Positions 53,096 to 64,000 of a DNA stretch of 64,000 bases are shown here, in pieces (the stretch's first letter is position 1; each line of letters starts with the position of its first letter). A model generated the notes under the pieces. The model saw nothing but the letters and a program-made list of their open reading frames with translations. It did not search any database and had not been told where the DNA came from. The position numbers and the translations under genes were made by a program. Origin of the DNA: Auanema rhodensis (lineage: Eukaryota; Nematoda; Chromadorea; Rhabditida; Rhabditidae); contig OZ059895.1 in the NCBI GenBank assembly GCA_964057225.1, forward strand, positions 4,898,001 through 4,962,000. The letters run 5' to 3'.

Positions 53096-56000
53096 GATGC
53101 ATTAGTGTATGTTGAGTTTCCATGTACACTCAACATTGCTTCCAAAAACATTTTGACAAAAATGTTTTCGAAAAATTTCAAAATAATTTAGCAAAAAGTA
53201 GATGTTTTTAGATTCCTTTTCTCAAGGCAAAGACGATGGACAATGTTATTCAACGAAAAAATTAATTCTTCAGGGTGAAAATCGAGGATATAAGTGTGAA
53301 CTTATATCAGTTGATATCTCGGTGCATTTTTAAGCTAGCGCAAATCTGATAACACAGATCGACGCAGCTTAAAAATCCGCATCGAATGCACTATACTACA
53401 TTGAAAAACGCTTAATACAAAAATTAGTTATGATCGTTTGAAAAATGATGCATTAGTGTATGTTGAGTTTCCATGTACACTCAACATTGCTTCCAAAAAC
53501 ATTTTGACAAAAATTTTTTCGAAAAATTTCAAAATAATTTAGCAAAAAGTAGACGTTTTTAGATTCTTTTTTTCAAGGCAAAGACGATGGACAATGTTAT
53601 TCAACGAAAAAATTAATTCTTCAGGGTGAAAATCGAGGATATAAGTGTGAACTTATATCAGTTGATATCTCGGTGCATTTTCGAGCTAGCGCAAATCTGA
53701 TAACACAGATCGACGCAGCTTAAAAATCCGCATCGAATGCACTATACTACATTGAAAAACGCTTAATACAAAAATTAGTTATGATCGTTTGAAAAATGAT
53801 GCATTAGTGTATGTTGAGTTGCCATGTACACTCAACATTGCTTCCAAAAACATTTTGACAAAAATTTTTTCGAAAAATTTCAAAATAATTTAGCAAAAAG
53901 TAGATGTTTTTAGATTTTTTTTTTCAAGGCAAAGACGATGGACAATGTTATTCAACGAAAAAATTAATTCTTCAGGGTGAAAATCGAGGATATAAGTGTG
54001 AACATATATCAGTTGATATCTCGGTGCATTTTCAAGCTAGCGCAAATCTGATAACACAGATCGACGCAGCTTAAAAATCCGCATCGAATGCACTATACTT
54101 CATTGAGAAACGCTTAATACAAAAATTAGTTATGATCGTTTGAAAAATGATGCATTAGTGTATGTTGAGTTTCCATGTACACTCAACATTGCTTCCAAAA
54201 ACATTTTGACAAAAATTTTTTCGAAAAATTTCAAAATAATTTAGCAAAAAGTAGATGTTTTTAGATTCCTTTTCTCAAGGCAAAGACGATGGACAATGTT
54301 ATTCAACGAAAAAATTAATTCTTCAGGGTGAAAATCGAGGATATAAGTGTGAACTTATATCAGTTGATATCTCGGTGCATTTTCAAGCTAGCGCAAATCT
54401 GATAACACAGATCGACGCAGCTTAAAAATCCGCATCGAATGCACTATACTACATTGAAAAACGCTTAATACAAAAATTAGTTATGATCGTTCGAAAAATG
54501 ATGCATTAGTGTATGTTGAGTTTCCATGTACACTCAACATTGCTTCCAAAAACATTTTGACAAAAATTTTTTCGAAAAATTTCAAAATAATTTAGCAAAA
54601 AGTAGATGTTTTTAGATTCCTTTTCTCAAGGCAAAGACGATGGACAATGTTATTCAACGAAAAAATTAATTCTTCAGGGTGAAAATCGAGGATATAAGTG
54701 TGAACTTATATCAGTTGATATCTCGGTGCATTTTCAAGCTAGCGCAAATCTGATAACACAGATCGACGCAGCTTAAAAATCCGCATCGAATGCACTATAC
54801 TACATTGAAAAACGCTTAATACAAAAATTAGTTATGATCGTTCGAAAAATGATGCATTAGTGTATGTTGAGTTTCCATGTACACTCAACATTGCTTCCAA
54901 AAACATTTTGACAAAAATTTTTTCGAAAAATTTCAAAATAATTTAGCAAAAAGTAGATGTTTTTAGATTCCTTTTCTCAAGGCAAAGACGATGGACAATG
55001 TTATTCAACGAAAAAATTAATTCTTCAGGGTGAAAATCGAGGATATAAGTGTGAACTTATATCAGTTGATATCTCGGTGCATTTTTAAGCTAGCGCAAAT
55101 CTGATAACACAGATCGACGCAGCTTAAAAATCCGCATCGAATGCACTATACTACATTGAAAAACGCTTAATACAAAAATTAGTTATGATCGTTTGAAAAA
55201 TGATGCATTAGTGTATGTTGAGTTTCCATGTACACTCAACATTGCTTCCAAAAACATTTTGACAAAAATTTTTTCGAAAAATTTCAAAATAATTTAGCAA
55301 AAAGTAGACGTTTTTAGATTCTTTTTTTCAAGGCAAAGACGATGGACAATGTTATTCAACGAAAAAATTAATTCTTCAGGGTGAAAATCGAGGATATAAG
55401 TGTGAACTTATATCAGTTGATATCTCGGTGCATTTTCGAGCTAGCGCAAATCTGATAACACAGATCGACGCAGCTTAAAAATCCGCATCGAATGCACTAT
55501 ACTACATTGAAAAACGCTTAATACAAAAATTAGTTATGATCGTTTGAAAAATGATGCATTAGTGTATGTTGAGTTGCCATGTACACTCAACATTGCTTCC
55601 AAAAACATTTTGACAAAAATTTTTTCGAAAAATTTCAAAATAATTTAGCAAAAAGTAGATGTTTTTAGATTTTTTTTTTCAAGGCAAAGACGATGGACAA
55701 TGTTATTCAACGAAAAAATTAATTCTTCAGGGTGAAAATCGAGGATATAAGTGTGAACATATATCAGTTGATATCTCGGTGCATTTTCAAGCTAGCGCAA
55801 ATCTGATAACACAGATCGACGCAGCTTAAAAATCCGCATCGAATGCACTATACTTCATTGAGAAACGCTTAATACAAAAATTAGTTATGATCGTTTGAAA
55901 AATGATGCATTAGTGTATGTTGAGTTTCCATGTACACTCAACATTGCTTCCAAAAACATTTTGACAAAACTTTTTTCGAAAAATTTCAAAATAATTTAGC

Positions 56001-56377
56001 AAAAAGTAGATGTTTTTAGATTCTTTTTTTCAAGGCAAAGACGATGGACAATGTTATTCAACGAAAAAATTAATTCTTCAGGGTGAAAATCGAGGATATA
56101 AGTGTGAACTTATATCAGTTGATATCTCGGTGCATTTTTAAGCTAGCGCAAATCTGATAACACAGATCGACGCAGCTTAAAAATCCGCATCGAATGCACT
56201 ATACTACATTGAGAAACGCTCAATACAAAAATTAGTTATGATCGTTTGAAAAATGATGCATTAGTGTATGTTGAGTTTCCATGTACACTCAACATTGCTT
56301 CCAAAAACATTTTGACAAAACTTTTTTCGAAAAATTTCAAAATAATTTAGCAAAAAGTAGATGTTTTTAGATTCTTT
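53096..56377 (+). repeat. 351 bp satellite array, third block
   Basis: Starts at 53096 through 56255 are exactly nine periods apart. A rare variant pair (gagttgccatg and tagacgtttt) recurs after 1,755 bases, five monomers. Ends at the Merlin insertion within the T-rich run of a monomer. Confidence 0.98.
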
Positions 56378-56406
56378 GGCTCTTGTGCAGATGTCGCCAC
56401 CCCACA
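56378..56406 (+). repeat. Merlin terminal inverted repeat, left
   Basis: Pairs with 57631-57659. Differences are C/T at base 18 and C/T at base 26. Confidence 0.9.
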
Positions 56407-56488
56407 ATTTATGCAATTAAAATTCTAAATTTGTTTGTTAGCGGTTGTCTATTGCGCGAAAAAAAATAATTATATTGAAAAAAATAAT

Positions 56489-57422
56489 TTATTTTGATAA
56501 TGACTTTTGATAACAAGCGATATCATTTAAAATTAATTCAAAAATATCCTGTCCTCTGAATCTTTTCCTGTACATGTATTCACATAGATATGAATCTAAC
56601 ATTCCTTCATGTACTCCCCACATTCTTTTGAATCTCATTTTGGCTACATTCCACATTGATTCTACTTTGTTGGTGCAAGCACCAGTAGAAGGATCCACGA
56701 AATTCTTCGAGTGGTTGACGGTCATGTGCTTGTAATTCATATCCATCAGAGGTATACCATTATAACTCTTCCAACAATCAGAAATGATGGTAGTTCCTTC
56801 TTTTATAGAAACTTTGATGCATGACTCAAGAGTGTCCTTGGTTCTATCAGGAACAACATAGATAAAGCATTCATTTGTTTCGCGACAAATGCCACCAAAA
56901 ACCCATGTCTGCTTTTTCATGCGACCTACATTGTATTTCCTTCTAGATACCAAACTCTCATCAATTTCCACGGTGTAACCTGGACCACCAATTACAACAG
57001 GGTCTTGAAGAAGACGCCAAGCACAAACTTCTCGAAGAAAGTTATTATAATCCACAATTGTGTGGTTAGAATTAATTTTCAATTGTTTTTTGCAAAACTC
57101 TATAGTTGTTAATTCTTCGCTCCACCAATATATGAATGACACAATGATTGGTAGTGGGAGATGGCAATCTAAAGCATATATAAAGAAATATATGCCATTA
57201 ATTAAATATACCTTCAAACCATGTGCCTGATTTTAAACTGAGCTCTTTATTGCACTTTTTATCAATGCAGCGGAATCTATCTCTCTTTTCAGAAAGCATT
57301 AACTTCATTCTCGTACCACAAATACAAGTTCTTTCTTTTGGGAGCAAATTCTTTTCTTGTAGAAATTGAATGCATTTTTCTTTTGTGCAAATTAGAAGCC
57401 AAAAATCCATGAAAGCAGCCAT
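56489..57422 (-). CDS. Merlin transposase (ISXO2-like DDE)
   Basis: Two exons, 57422-57212 and 57168-56489, with a 43 nt GT-AG intron; spliced length is 296 residues with phase kept. Exon 1 has a zinc ribbon (C-I-C-G near residue 33, then C-x4-C near 52). Exon 2 has the catalytic acids: VEIDES (first Asp), IISDCWKSY (second Asp) and NKVESMW (Glu), plus the W-rich FIYWWSEELT helix usual before the catalytic domain. It cuts and pastes the element at its inverted repeats. No stops, so it may be active. Without splicing the frame breaks after the ribbon; the unspliced downstream frame begins inside the intron. Confidence 0.93.
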
Positions 57423-57630
57423 TATTATCGAAATAAAGAATCGAAATGATTTAAATTTGTTAATTTTTCATTTTTAATGATAAAAAGCGGTTGTCTGTAT
57501 ATATTACCTTCCAAAACTTTTTAATTAGTTGCGCGCATAGTCAATAGGTTAGCGGTTGTTTATCGCGCGAACAGTTGTTGGTTCCATACCGCTCGATGAC
57601 AATCGAGTGAGGAACCAATAATTCAGAAAT

Positions 57631-57659
57631 TGTAGGGTGGCAACATCTGCACAAGAGCC
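57631..57659 (-). repeat. Merlin terminal inverted repeat, right
   Basis: Reverse complement of 56378-56406 with two differences. Inside each end lies a direct, not inverted, copy of TTAGCGGTTGT(C/T)TAT(T/C)GCGCGAA (56438-56460 and 57549-57571). Confidence 0.9.
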
Positions 57660-60600
57660 TCTTCTTTTTTTCAAGGCAAAGACGATGGACAATGTTATTC
57701 AACGAAAAAATTAATTCTTCAGGGTGAAAATCGAGGATATAAGTGTGAACTTATATCAGTTGATATCTCGGTGCATTTTCAAGCTAGCGCAAATCTGATA
57801 ACACAGATCGACGCAGCTTAAAAATCCGCATCGAATGCACTATACTACATTGAAAAACGCTTAATACAAAAATTAGTTATGATCGTTCGAAAAATGATGC
57901 ATTAGTGTATGTTGAGTTTCCATGTACACTCAACATTGCTTCCAAAAACATTTTGACAAAAATTTTTTCGAAAAATTTCAAAATAATTTAGCAAAAAGTA
58001 GAAGTTTTTAGATTCCTTTTCTCAAGGCAAAGACGATGGACAATGTTATTCAACGAAAAAATTAATTCTTCAGGGTGAAAATCGAGGATATAAGTGTGAA
58101 CTTATATCAGTTGATATCTCGGTGCATTTTTAAGCTAGCGCAAATCTGATAACACAGATCGACGCAGCTTAAAAATCCGCATCGAATGCACTATACTACA
58201 TTGAAAAACGCTTAATACAAAAATTAGTTATGATCGTTTGAAAAATGATGCATTAGTGTATGTTGAGTTTCCATGTACACTCAACATTGCTTCCAAAAAC
58301 ATTTTGACAAAAATTTTTTCGAAAAATTTCAAAATAATTTAGCAAAAAGTAGATGTTTTTAGATTTTTTTTTTCAAGGCAAAGACGATGGACAATGTTAT
58401 TCAACGAAAAAATTAATTCTTCAGGGTGAAAATCGAGGATATAAGTGTGAACATATATCAGTTGATATCTCGGTGCATTTTCAAGCTAGCGCAAATCTGA
58501 TAACACAGATCGACGCAGCTTAAAAATCCGCATCGAATGCACTATATTTCATTGAGAAACGCTTAATACAAAAATTAGTTATGATCGTTTGAAAAATGAT
58601 GCATTAGTGTATGTTGAGTTTCCATGTACACTCAACATTGCTTCCAAAAACATTTTGACAAAACTTTTTTCGAAAAATTTCAAAATAATTTAGCAAAAAG
58701 TAGATGTTTTTAGATTCTTTTTTTCAAGGCAAAGACGATGGACAATGTTATTCAACGAAAAAATTAATTCTTCAGGGTGAAAATCGAGGATATAAGTGTG
58801 AACTTATATCAGTTGATATCTCGGTGCATTTTTAAGCTAGCGCAAATCTGATAACACAGATCGACGCAGCTTAAAAATCCGCATCGAATGCACTATACTA
58901 CATTGAAAAACGCTTAATACAAAAATTAGTTATGATCGTTTGAAAAATGATGCATTAGTGTATGTTGAGTTTCCATGTACACTCAACATTGCTTCCAAAA
59001 ACATTTTGACAAAAATTTTTTCGAAAAATTTCAAAATAATTTAGCAAAAAGTAGATGTTTTTAGATTTTTTTTTTCAAGGCAAAGACGATGGACAATGTT
59101 ATTCAACGAAAAAATTAATTCTTCAGGGTGAAAATCGAGGATATAAGTGTGAACATATATCAGTTGATATCTCGGTGCATTTTTAAGCTAGCGCAAATCT
59201 GATAACACAGATCGACGCAGCTTAAAAATCCGCATCGAATGCACTATACTACATTGAGAAACGCTCAATACAAAAATTAGTTATGATCGTTTGAAAAATG
59301 ATGCATTAGTGTATGTTGAGTTTCCATGTACACTCAACATTGCTTCCAAAAACATTTTGACAAAAATTTTTTCGAAAAATTTCAAAATAATTTAGCAAAA
59401 AGTAGATGTTTTTAGATTCCTTTTCTCAAGGCAAAGACGATGGACAATGTTATTCAACGAAAAAATTAATTCTTCAGGGTGAAAATCGAGGATATAAGTG
59501 TGAACTTATATCAGTTGATATCTCGGTGCATTTTCAAGCTAGCGCAAATCTGATAACACAGATCGACGCAGCTTAAAAATCCGCATTTAATGCACTATAC
59601 TACATTGAAAAACGCTTAATACAAAAATTAGTTATGATCGTTCGAAAAATGATGCATTAGTGTATGTTGAGTTTCCATGTACACTCAACATTGCTTCCAA
59701 AAACATTTTGACAAAACTTTTTTCGAAAAATTTCAAAATAATTTAGCAAAAAGTAGATGTTTTTAGATTCTTTTTTTCAAGGCAAAGACGATGGACAATG
59801 TTATTCAACGAAAAAATTAATTCTTCAGGGTGAAAATCGAGGATATAAGTGTGAACTTATATCAGTTGATATCTCGGTGCATTTTTAAGCTAGCGCAAAT
59901 CTGATAACACAGATCGACGCAGCTTAAAAATCCGCATCGAATGCACTATACTACATTGAGAAACGCTCAATACAAAAATTAGTTATGATCGTTTGAAAAA
60001 TGATGCATTAGTGTATGTTGAGTTTCCATGTACACTCAACATTGCTTCCAAAAACATTTTGACAAAAATTTTTTCGAAAAATTTCAAAATAATTTAGCAA
60101 AAAGTAGATGTTTTTAGATTCCTTTTCTCAAGGCAAAGACGATGGACAATGTTATTCAACGAAAAAATTAATTCTTCAGGGTGAAAATCGAGGATATAAG
60201 TGTGAACTTATATCAGTTGATATCTCGGTGCATTTTTAAGCTAGCGCAAATCTGATAACACAGATCGACGCAGCTTAAAAATCCGCATCGAATGCACTAT
60301 ACTACATTGAGAAACGCTCAATACAAAAATTAGTTATGATCGTTTGAAAAATGATGCATTAGTGTATGTTGAGTTTCCATGTACACTCAACATTGCTTCC
60401 AAAAACATTTTGACAAAAATTTTTTCGAAAAATTTCAAAATAATTTAGCAAAAGGTAGATGTTTTTAGATTTTTTTTTTCAAGGCAAAGACGATGGACAA
60501 TGTTATTCAACGAAAAAATTAATTCTTCAGGGTGAAAATCGAGGATATAAGTGTGAACTTATATCAGTTGATATCTCGGTGCATTTTCAAGCTAGCGCAA

Positions 60601-63600
60601 ATCTGATAACACAGATCGACGCAGCTTAAAAATCCGCATTTAATGCACTATACTACATTGAAAAACGCTTAATACAAAAATTAGTTATGATCGTTCGAAA
60701 AATGATGCATTAGTGTATGTTGAGTTTCCATGTACACTCAACATTGCTTCCAAAAACATTTTGACAAAACTTTTTTCGAAAAATTTCAAAATAATTTAGC
60801 AAAAAGTAGATGTTTTTAGATTCTTTTTTTCAAGGCAAAGACGATGGACAATGTTATTCAACGAAAAAATTAATTCTTCAGGGTGAAAATCGAGGATATA
60901 AGTGTGAACTTATATCAGTTGATATCTCGGTGCATTTTTAAGCTAGCGCAAATCTGATAACACAGATCGACGCAGCTTAAAAATCCGCATCGAATGCACT
61001 ATACTACATTGAGAAACGCTCAATACAAAAATTAGTTATGATCGTTTGAAAAATGATGCATTAGTGTATGTTGAGTTTCCATGTACACTCAACATTGCTT
61101 CCAAAAACATTTTGACAAAAATTTTTTCGAAAAATTTCAAAATAATTTAGCAAAAAGTAGATGTTTTTAGATTCCTTTTCTCAAGGCAAAGACGATGGAC
61201 AATGTTATTCAACGAAAAAATTAATTCTTCAGGGTGAAAATCGAGGATATAAGTGTGAACTTATATCAGTTGATATCTCGGTGCATTTTTAAGCTAGCGC
61301 AAATCTGATAACACAGATCGACGCAGCTTAAAAATCCGCATCGAATGCACTATACTTCATTGAGAAACGCTTAATACAAAAATTAGTTATGATCGTTTGA
61401 AAAATGATGCATTAGTGTATGTTGAGTTTCCATGTACACTCAACATTGCTTCCAAAAACATTTTGACAAAAATTTTTTCGAAAAATTTCAGAATAATTTA
61501 GCAAAAAGTAGATGTTTTTAGATTCTTTTTTTCAAGGCAAAGACGATGGACAATGTTTTTCAACGAAAAAATTAATTCTTCAGGGTGAAAATCGAGGATA
61601 TAAGTGTGAACTTATATCAGTTGATATCTCGGTGCATTTTCAAGCTAGCGCAAATCTGATAACACAGATCGACGCAGCTTAAAAATCCGCATCGAATGCA
61701 CTATACTTCATTGAGAAACGCTTAATACAAAAATTAGTTATGATCGTTTGAAAAATGATGCATTAGTGTATGTTGAGTTTCCATGTACACTCAACATTGC
61801 TTCCAAAAACATTTTGACAAAAATTTTTTCGAAAAATTTCAAAATAATTTAGCAAAAAGTAGATGTTTTTAGATTCCTTTTTTCAAGGCAAAGACGATGG
61901 ACAATGTTATTCAACGAAAAAATTAATTCTTCAGGGTGAAAATCGAGGATATAAGTGTGAACTTATATCAGTTGATATCTCGGTGCATTTTTAAGCTAGC
62001 GCAAATCTGATAACACAGATCGACGCAGCTTAAAAATCCGCATCGAATGCACTATACTACATTGAAAAACGCTTAATACAAAAATTAGTTATGATCGTTT
62101 GAAAAATGATGCATTAGTGTATGTTGAGTTGCCATGTACACTCAACATTGCTTCCAAAAACATTTTGACAAAAATTTTTTCGAAAAATTTCAAAATAATT
62201 TAGCAAAAAGTAGATGTTTTTAGATTCTTTTTTTCAAGGCAAAGACGATGGACAATGTTATTCAACGAAAAAATTAATTCTTCAGGGTGAAAATCGAGGA
62301 TATAAGTGTGAACATATATCAGTTGATATCTCGGTGCATTTTCAAGCTAGCGCAAATCTGATAACACAGATCGACGCAGCTTAAAAATCCGCATCGAATG
62401 CACTATACTTCATTGAGAAACGCTTAATACAAAAATTAGTTATGATCGTTTGAAAAATGATGCATTAGTGTATGTTGAGTTTCCATGTACACTCAACATT
62501 GCTTCCAAAAACATTTTGACAAAACTTTTTTCGAAAAATTTCAAAATAATTTAGCAAAAAGTAGATGTTTTTAGATTCTTTTTTTCAAGGCAAAGACGAT
62601 GGACAATGTTATTCAACGAAAAAATTAATTCTTCAGGGTGAAAATCGAGGATATAAGTGTGAACTTATATCAGTTGATATCTCGGTGCATTTTTAAGCTA
62701 GCGCAAATCTGATAACACAGATCGACGCAGCTTAAAAATCCGCATCGAATGCACTATACTACATTGAGAAACGCTCAATACAAAAATTAGTTATGATCGT
62801 TTGAAAAATGATGCATTAGTGTATGTTGAGTTTCCATGTACACTCAACATTGCTTCCAAAAACATTTTGACAAAAATTTTTTCGAAAAATTTCAAAATAA
62901 TTTAGCAAAAAGTAGTTGTTTTTAGATTCCTTTTCTCAAGGCAAAGACGATGGACAATGTTATTCAACGAAAAAATTAATTCTTCAGGGTGAAAATCGAG
63001 GATATAAGTGTGAAGTTATATCAGTTGATATCTCGGTGCATTTTTAAGCTAGCGCAAATCTGATAACACAGATCGACGCAGCTTAAAAATCCGCATCGAA
63101 TGCACTATACTACATTGAAAAACGCTTAATACAAAAATTAGTTATGATCGTTTGAAAAATGATGCATTAGTGTATGTTGAGTTTCCATGTACACTCAACA
63201 TTGCTTCCAAAAACATTTTGACAAGAATTTTTTCGAAAAATTTCAAAATAATTTAGCAAAAAGTAGATGTTTTTAGATTCTTTTTTTCAAGGCAAAAACG
63301 ATGGACAATGTTATTCAACGAAAAAATTAATTCTTCAGGGTGAAAATCGAGGATATAAGTGTGAACATATATCAGTTGATATCTCGGTGCATTTTCAAGC
63401 TAGCGCAAATCTGATAACACAGATCGACGCAGCTTAAAAATCCGCATCGAATGCACTATACTTCTTTGAGAAACGCTTAATACAAAAATTAGTTATGATC
63501 GTTTGAAAAATGATGCATTAGTGTATGTTGAGTTTCCATGTACACTCAACATTGCTTCCAAAAACATTTTGACAAAAATTTTTTCGAAAAATTTCAAAAT

Positions 63601-64000
63601 AATTTAGCAAAAAGTAGATGTTTTTAGATTCTTTTTTTCAAGGCAAAGACGATGGACAATGTTATTCAACGAAAAAATTAATTCTTCAGGGTGAAAATCG
63701 AGGTTATAAGTGTGAACTTATATCAGTTGATATCTCGGTGCATTTTTAAGCTAGCGCAAATCTGATAACACAGATCGACGCAGCTTAAAAATCCGCATCG
63801 AATGCACTATACTTCATTGAGAAACGCTCAATACAAAACTTGGTTATGATCGTTTGAAAAATGATGCATTAGTGTATGTTGAGTTTCCATGTACACTCAA
63901 CATTGCTTCCAAAAACATTTTGACAAAAATTTTTTCGAAAAATTTCAAAATAATTTAGCAAAAAGTAGATGTTTTTAGATTCTTTTTTTCAAGGCAAAGA
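57660..64000 (+). repeat. 351 bp satellite array, fourth block, runs off the window
   Basis: Starts from 57896 to 63863 are exactly 17 periods apart. Variants of this block (ACTTTTTTCG, gctcaatac, gagttgcc) match those left of the Merlin element, confirming that it is the same array. No genes. Confidence 0.98.

Larger units (their letters stand above)
56378..57659 (-). mobile_element. complete Merlin-type DNA transposon, 1,282 bp
   Basis: Terminal inverted repeats start GGCTCTTGTGCAGATGT and match over 29 bases with two differences. One gene encodes an ISXO2/IS1016-like transposase, the mark of the Merlin superfamily. Satellite starts at 56255 and 57896 are 351 + 1,290 apart, so 8 target bases were duplicated; flanks read GATTCTTT on the left and TCTTCTTT on the right, two differences. 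Merlin duplications are 8-9 bp. Confidence 0.93.

Noticed and set aside
3186-64000. assignment of the monomer to a named beetle satellite
   Set aside because: The 351 bp period does not settle it and I cannot search a database; naming it would be a guess.

Overview
The window is animal nuclear DNA, most likely from an insect. It is an AT-rich satellite array loaded with mobile elements. The satellite has a 351 bp monomer. From 3186 to 64000 it would be one continuous array of about 109 monomers if three complete insertions were removed. Introns in the transposon genes are very short (about 42-49 nt, GT-AG, one GC-AG). The mix of a Polinton, a DIRS/PAT-type retrotransposon with a TcDirs1-like layout and a Merlin transposon would suit a beetle such as Tribolium. 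The species cannot be fixed from sequence alone, and I do not claim that this monomer is a named satellite.

Layout. 1-2447: non-satellite flank with an ATG-less open frame on the minus strand that runs off the left edge, then unassigned AT-rich DNA. 2448-3185: truncated copy of the DIRS element, sitting at the array edge. 3186-7976: satellite. 7977-24923: a 16,947 bp Polinton (Maverick) with long terminal inverted repeats and a perfect 6 bp target duplication CTCGGT. 24924-48916: satellite. 48917-53095: a 4,179 bp DIRS-like element with Gag, RT-RNase H and tyrosine recombinase frames, inverted terminal repeats and an internal complementary region; its recombinase is broken. 53096-56377: satellite. 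56378-57659: a 1,282 bp Merlin element with an apparently intact ISXO2-like transposase. 57660-64000: satellite.

The Polinton carries the expected virus-like gene set, mostly open: retroviral-type integrase with chromodomain, A32-like packaging ATPase, adenovirus-type cysteine protease, minor and major jelly-roll capsid proteins, a basic capsid-associated candidate, a C2H2 zinc-finger protein, two compact overlapping small genes, and a protein-primed family B DNA polymerase reconstructed here as 13 exons. Replication (polymerase) and integration (integrase) would move the element. The capsid proteins, ATPase and protease form a virion-assembly module. Polymerase, integrase and ATPase lie on the minus strand and capsid genes on the plus strand, with very short divergent promoters and overlapping convergent poly(A) signals.

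Points most worth following: the fully phased 13-exon polymerase with motifs B and C split by introns and a SUMO-interaction-like motif in its leader; the protease with a cysteine where the acidic catalytic residue is expected; the overlapping three-gene minus-strand block; the DIRS internal junction, which records the circular intermediate; two DIRS copies at the same satellite base; and the near-absence of indels across 106 satellite periods.
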